From the NCBI RefSeq assembly GCF_000021565.1, contig NC_012440.1, positions 1,890,373-1,930,284 of the forward strand: DNA of 39,912 nucleotides, written 5' to 3'. Origin of the DNA: Persephonella marina EX-H1 (GTDB lineage Bacteria; Aquificota; Aquificia; Aquificales; Hydrogenothermaceae). A model generated the notes under the pieces. The model was not told where the DNA came from, did not search any database, and worked only from the letters and a program-made list of their open reading frames with translations. Within the stretch, counting starts at the first letter, position 1. Every line of letters begins with the position of its first letter. Positions 35,083 to 39,912 of this stretch are shown here, one piece after another. Position numbers and translations under genes: made by a program.

Positions 35083-36078
35083 TTAAAAGAGGAATCCAGC
35101 TTCAAATCCTATGAATGTTTTGTTGTCCTTTGGATTTCCTTTGTCATCAGCAAAAGCCTTCGCATCAGTTGAAACGTATGCGATCTCACATCTCACATAT
35201 GTGTTATCTGTAGGCTTGTAAGTAGGCGTAACAGTTACTGAATAAGCAGAATCGCCTATACCACCGTATATCCCGCTTGTACCCTGGTTTACATACTCAA
35301 GTCTTACAGGTACAGTTATGTTAGCTGCAACTGCCGGGTTGAGGTATATCGCTATACCATATGCGGTATCATCCTGTCCGGCTGTTTTTGTTGCATCATC
35401 TTTCCAGTGGTAGTCAAGGTTAAGACCTACATCCATTCCAGCTAATGAGTACCCAAGAACAACATCTATAAGATTCTGTGTTGCATTTCCATCATAGTAA
35501 GAAACAGCATAATCTATTCCACCTACAGATCCTATAGACCCGATAGCTAAAGAATCACTCTGTCCGTATGTACCGTCCTGATTGTACTCAGCATAGACAT
35601 CAATTCCTTCAGCTACAGAGTATGTAACCCTTGCACCTGGGTATGTAACAGGCTGTGCGTTCCACACCATACCGAATGTGTAGTTAAGATTGTCATAAGA
35701 GTGATAGAGTTCATAACCTATATTCGTTGTTAAGAGACCTGCATCTACAGTAAGACCTTCTACAGGATTTATAGAAACCCAGGCATATTTGACCTTAAAC
35801 TTGTTTGTTGTTCTTCCAAGGAGACCATCCCATGTGTTAGACCCAAAATAACTTACAAATCCGATAGTTCCCTTGTCCTTTGATTTTAATCCGACGGAGA
35901 AGTTGGAAACTGTGAAATAGTCGTTGTTGTTTCCAGCCCCTTCATTTGTTACATAAAAATAACCTGCTGTTACAGCACCTGACATCTCAATGTTTGAGTT
36001 TGCAACTGTAATACTTCCTGCAGAAGCAGCTCCTGCTAATAACCCGGCTGCTGCGAGACTTCCTAAAAATCTTCTCAT
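35083..36078 (-). CDS. Outer-membrane beta-barrel porin
   Basis: This 331-residue protein has a signal peptide (MRRFLGSLAAAGLLAGAASA) cleaved after ASA, followed by repeated amphipathic beta-strands rich in Tyr, Gly, Asn and Asp. The C-terminus ends in Phe (GFEAGFLF), the BAM recognition feature of outer-membrane barrels. It resembles the putative beta-barrel porin-2 (OmpL-like) group known in several deep-branching bacteria. Substrate is unknown. AGGAGG precedes the ATG. It lies 49 bases behind amtB with no terminator between, and a terminator follows it, so part of its expression may come from the nitrogen-controlled glnB promoter. Confidence 0.85.
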   Translation of the reverse strand: MRRFLGSLAAAGLLAGAASAGSITVANSNIEMSGAVTAGYFYVTNEGAGNNNDYFTVSNFSVGLKSKDKGTIGFVSYFGSNTWDGLLGRTTNKFKVKYAWVSINPVEGLTVDAGLLTTNIGYELYHSYDNLNYTFGMVWNAQPVTYPGARVTYSVAEGIDVYAEYNQDGTYGQSDSLAIGSIGSVGGIDYAVSYYDGNATQNLIDVVLGYSLAGMDVGLNLDYHWKDDATKTAGQDDTAYGIAIYLNPAVAANITVPVRLEYVNQGTSGIYGGIGDSAYSVTVTPTYKPTDNTYVRCEIAYVSTDAKAFADDKGNPKDNKTFIGFEAGFLF

Positions 36079-36112
36079 ACTTAACCTCCTGAGATTTTAT
36101 TTAATTTAGTTA

Positions 36113-36128
36113 AAGATTTTATCAGATT
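36113..36128 (-). promoter_or_regulatory. Putative promoter element before the porin (16-mer shared with sat)
   Basis: The minus strand reads AATCTGATAAAATCTT, identical to 1076-1091 upstream of sat. It begins within the amtB stop codon and is 34 bases before the porin start. If it is a -10 region the porin has its own promoter. Confidence 0.35.
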
Positions 36129-37426
36129 TAAAGGTTGAATCCTCTTTCACCGTGGACAGCTTCATCAAGACCCATAGTTTCTGTTTCGTCATCAACCCTT
36201 CCACCTTTAGTGAGAACAGAAGCTATAAGGTAAACAACAGCTGTAGCAATAGCGGTATATATAATAGTAAACACTACAGACTCTATCTGAACCATTATCT
36301 GTGCTATTCTATCCCCATTATCCTTAAGAGGACTTCCATCCCATGCAAGCGATTGGAGAGCAAAGAATCCTGTTGCTATAGCACCCCATATTCCAGCAAG
36401 TCCGTGAATACCAAAAGCATCAAGGGAGTCATCATAACCAAGAGCCTTCTTGAGAACAAAAACTCCAAACCATCCAACTACACCAGCAACGAGACCTATT
36501 ATAATGGCACCTTTAGCATCAACAAAACCTGCAGCAGGTGTTATGGCAACAAGTCCAGCAATCGCACCTGAAGCAGCACCGAGAAGTGTAGGCTTTTTAG
36601 CCACTATCCATTCTGTTAATGTCCATGAGATAACACCCATAGCTGTTGCAACATTTGTAGTTAAAAGTGCAACACCTGCAACATCATTCGCTCCAAAAGC
36701 AGAACCAGCATTGAAACCAAACCATCCAAACCACAGGAGAGCAGCTCCAACTAATGTGAGGATCACCGAAGAAGGAAGGATAGCTGTTTTACCGTAATCC
36801 TTTCTCTTTCCAAGAAGAATAGCAAGAACAAGTCCTGCAACCCCTGCATTTATATGAACAACAGTTCCACCTGCGAAATCAAGAGCTCCAGCATCAAAAA
36901 GGAAACCACCACCCCAGACAACGTGGGCTATAGGAGCATAAACAGCAGTAACCCATAAAACAACAAATATAAGCCATGTTGAGAACTTCATCCTTTCAAT
37001 AGCAGCACCGGATATAAGGGCTACAGTTATTGCAGCAAATGTTCCCTGAAATGCTATAAAAACAAACTCCGGATATGTTCCGCTAAGATCTGTATAACTT
37101 ATACCTGAGAGGAGTATCTTACTGAGATCACCAACAAAACTGTAAATAGCTCCCTCTCCATCTGTAAACGCAAGTGAGTATCCCCATAAGACCCATACTA
37201 CAGTGGCTGTTGCATAGGCGAGGAAAACCATCATAACTGTGTTAAGTATATTTTTTGTTCTTGTCATTCCCCCGTAGAAAAGTGTAAGACCACCTATGGA
37301 CATAAGAACAACAAATGCTGTAGCAACTATCATCCATGCTGTGTCACCTGTATCAAGTTTCGCCTCTTCAGCGAAAGATACTGCAGGAATCAAACTGCTG
37401 AAAAGAGCCAATAATCTGATATTCAT
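36128..37426 (-). CDS. amtB: Ammonium transporter
   Basis: AmtB conducts ammonium or ammonia across the inner membrane. From ATG 37426 the protein has 432 residues: a signal peptide (LLALFSSLIPAVSFA) and then about 11 membrane helices. GGLTLFYGGMTRTKNILN near residue 45 is the family start. The conserved twin histidines appear in GGTVVHINAGVAGL and FGIHGLAGIWGAIATG. This start is chosen because AAAGGAGG lies upstream; a TTG at 37471 would overlap glnB. It lies 31 bases after glnB in the classic glnK-amtB order, where the PII protein blocks the channel when nitrogen is plentiful. Confidence 0.96.
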   Translation of the reverse strand: MNIRLLALFSSLIPAVSFAEEAKLDTGDTAWMIVATAFVVLMSIGGLTLFYGGMTRTKNILNTVMMVFLAYATATVVWVLWGYSLAFTDGEGAIYSFVGDLSKILLSGISYTDLSGTYPEFVFIAFQGTFAAITVALISGAAIERMKFSTWLIFVVLWVTAVYAPIAHVVWGGGFLFDAGALDFAGGTVVHINAGVAGLVLAILLGKRKDYGKTAILPSSVILTLVGAALLWFGWFGFNAGSAFGANDVAGVALLTTNVATAMGVISWTLTEWIVAKKPTLLGAASGAIAGLVAITPAAGFVDAKGAIIIGLVAGVVGWFGVFVLKKALGYDDSLDAFGIHGLAGIWGAIATGFFALQSLAWDGSPLKDNGDRIAQIMVQIESVVFTIIYTAIATAVVYLIASVLTKGGRVDDETETMGLDEAVHGERGFNL

Positions 37427-37457
37427 TACATAACCTCCTTTGACTGATAGATATTTT

Positions 37458-37814
<357 letters not shown>

Positions 37815-37839
37815 CTATTGAAAACCTCCAGGATAAAAA

Positions 37840-37855
37840 GGCAAAAAGCGTACCA
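37840..37855 (-). promoter_or_regulatory. Sigma-54 promoter of glnB-amtB
   Basis: The minus strand reads TGGTACGCTTTTTGCC. GG and GC are separated by exactly ten bases, as the -24/-12 rule requires, and it agrees well with the consensus TGGCACG-N4-TTGC. Transcription would begin near 37829, leaving a leader of about 33 bases before glnB. Confidence 0.85.
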
Positions 37856-37919
37856 AAAGGGGAGAGTTATTGATAGTTAATAGTGAGGGGATATTACAGG
37901 GTTTTTAAACAGTTTGTGA

Positions 37920-37936
37920 TGCACCAATTTTATGCA
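37920..37936 (-). promoter_or_regulatory. NtrC-like enhancer site 1
   Basis: The minus strand reads TGCATAAAATTGGTGCA, 17 bases, closely matching the NtrC consensus TGCACY-N4-TGGTGCA known from enterobacterial glnA. Its centre is about 100 bases upstream of the predicted start of transcription, the usual enhancer distance. Confidence 0.75.
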
Positions 37937-37951
37937 TTGTGAGAGGTGAGA

Positions 37952-37968
37952 TGAACATATAATGTGCA
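37952..37968 (-). promoter_or_regulatory. NtrC-like enhancer site 2 (weaker)
   Basis: The minus strand reads TGCACATTATATGTTCA. The left half-site TGCAC is perfect; the right half keeps four of seven bases of TGGTGCA. It is 32 bases from site 1, three helical turns, the spacing needed for cooperative binding on one face of the DNA. Confidence 0.55.
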
Positions 37969-37971
37969 TAA

Positions 37972-37998
37972 AATAAAAAAGCCCCCTTAAAGGGGGCT
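37972..37998 (-). terminator. Rho-independent terminator of groES-groEL
   Basis: On the minus strand AGCCCCC-TTTAA-GGGGGCT is followed by TTTTTATTTTA. It is a strong 7 to 9 bp GC-rich stem with a T run, 23 bases after the groEL stop. Confidence 0.9.
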
Positions 37999-38021
37999 CT
38001 GGTCTATCTTAAAGGGGCTTC

Positions 38022-39659
<1,638 letters not shown>

Positions 39660-39687
39660 CTATGTCCACCTCCTTTATTTTTTTTTA

Positions 39688-39912
39688 TTACTCTACAATA
39701 GCGAGAATATCGTCTTCTCTTAATACGATAAGCTCCTCACCATCAACAACAAACTCATTTCCGGCATACTTACTGTATATAACTTTATCACCAACCTTGA
39801 CTTTTAATGGTGCTATCTCACCATTTTCAAGAAGTCTTCCTTCACCAACAGCCACAACTTCTCCTTCTGATGGTTTTTCCTTTGCTGTATCAGGGATTAT
39901 GATTCCTGAGGG
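39688..39912 (-). CDS. groES: Co-chaperonin GroES, C-terminal part (cut by window edge)
   Basis: GroES is the lid of the GroEL chamber. The visible 74 residues include the mobile-loop end [60 protein letters not shown] and the conserved end [11 protein letters not shown]. About 20 N-terminal residues and the promoter lie beyond base 39912, so heat-shock control elements cannot be judged. The gap to groEL is 28 bases with a strong ribosome site. Confidence 0.96.
   Translation of the reverse strand, partial: PSGIIIPDTAKEKPSEGEVVAVGEGRLLENGEIAPLKVKVGDKVIYSKYAGNEFVVDGEELIVLREDDILAIVE

Overview
The window is AT-rich bacterial chromosome with dense, purine-rich coding, many AGA and ATA codons and strong AGGAGG ribosome sites. 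The gene style (separate ATP sulfurylase and APS kinase, groES-groEL, compact gene packing, KDO and O-antigen genes of a Gram-negative envelope) suggests a thermophilic member of the Aquificota, close to Persephonella or Sulfurihydrogenibium. This placement is inference from protein character, not a database match. No rRNA, insertion sequence or CRISPR array was seen.

Layout. (1) 1-904 is the 3' end of glmS. (2) 912-7823 is a sulfate-activation block: sat, cysQ, an SLC13/RCK_C anion permease and cysC. It is interrupted and flanked by small Uma2, nucleotidyltransferase (MNT) and HEPN genes, several of them broken. (3) 7837-27313 is an O-antigen type locus. It opens with a flippase stub, then a complete CDP-tyvelose pathway (rfbF, rfbS-like, rfbG, rfbH, rfbE), an RfbV-like glycosyltransferase, wzx, a wzy-like polymerase and a PAPS-type sulfotransferase. 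A second unit holds gmd, a GT4 glycosyltransferase and manC. After a VapBC-like pair comes a third unit: galE, wbaP-like initiator, VanZ-like protein, a secreted metallo-beta-lactamase-fold protein and a WaaL-like ligase. (4) 27339-29393 is another cluster of Uma2 and MNT-HEPN genes. (5) 29468-34967 is compact housekeeping: tRNA-Phe, folK, an L,D-transpeptidase, a small lipoprotein, kdsC, a methyltransferase, a small membrane protein and comEC. (6) 35083-37796 (minus strand) is glnB, amtB and a porin, with a clear sigma-54 promoter and paired NtrC-like sites. (7) 38022-39912 (minus strand) is groEL and the end of groES.

How it fits together. Sat and CysC would make PAPS, CysQ would remove the by-product PAP, and the permease could import sulfate. 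The only PAPS consumer visible is the sulfotransferase inside the O-antigen locus, so the simplest reading is a sulfated surface polysaccharide. The sugar genes resemble the Salmonella group D / Yersinia scheme (galactose-1-phosphate initiation, mannose, tyvelose). Uma2, MNT-HEPN and VapBC genes lie at both ends and at an internal junction of the locus, and truncated copies sit beside them, as expected of a region repeatedly remodelled by recombination.

No gene-free stretch exceeds 300 bases. The longest are 905-1134, which holds an Uma2 remnant, and 37797-38021, which holds the nitrogen-control promoter and the groEL terminator.
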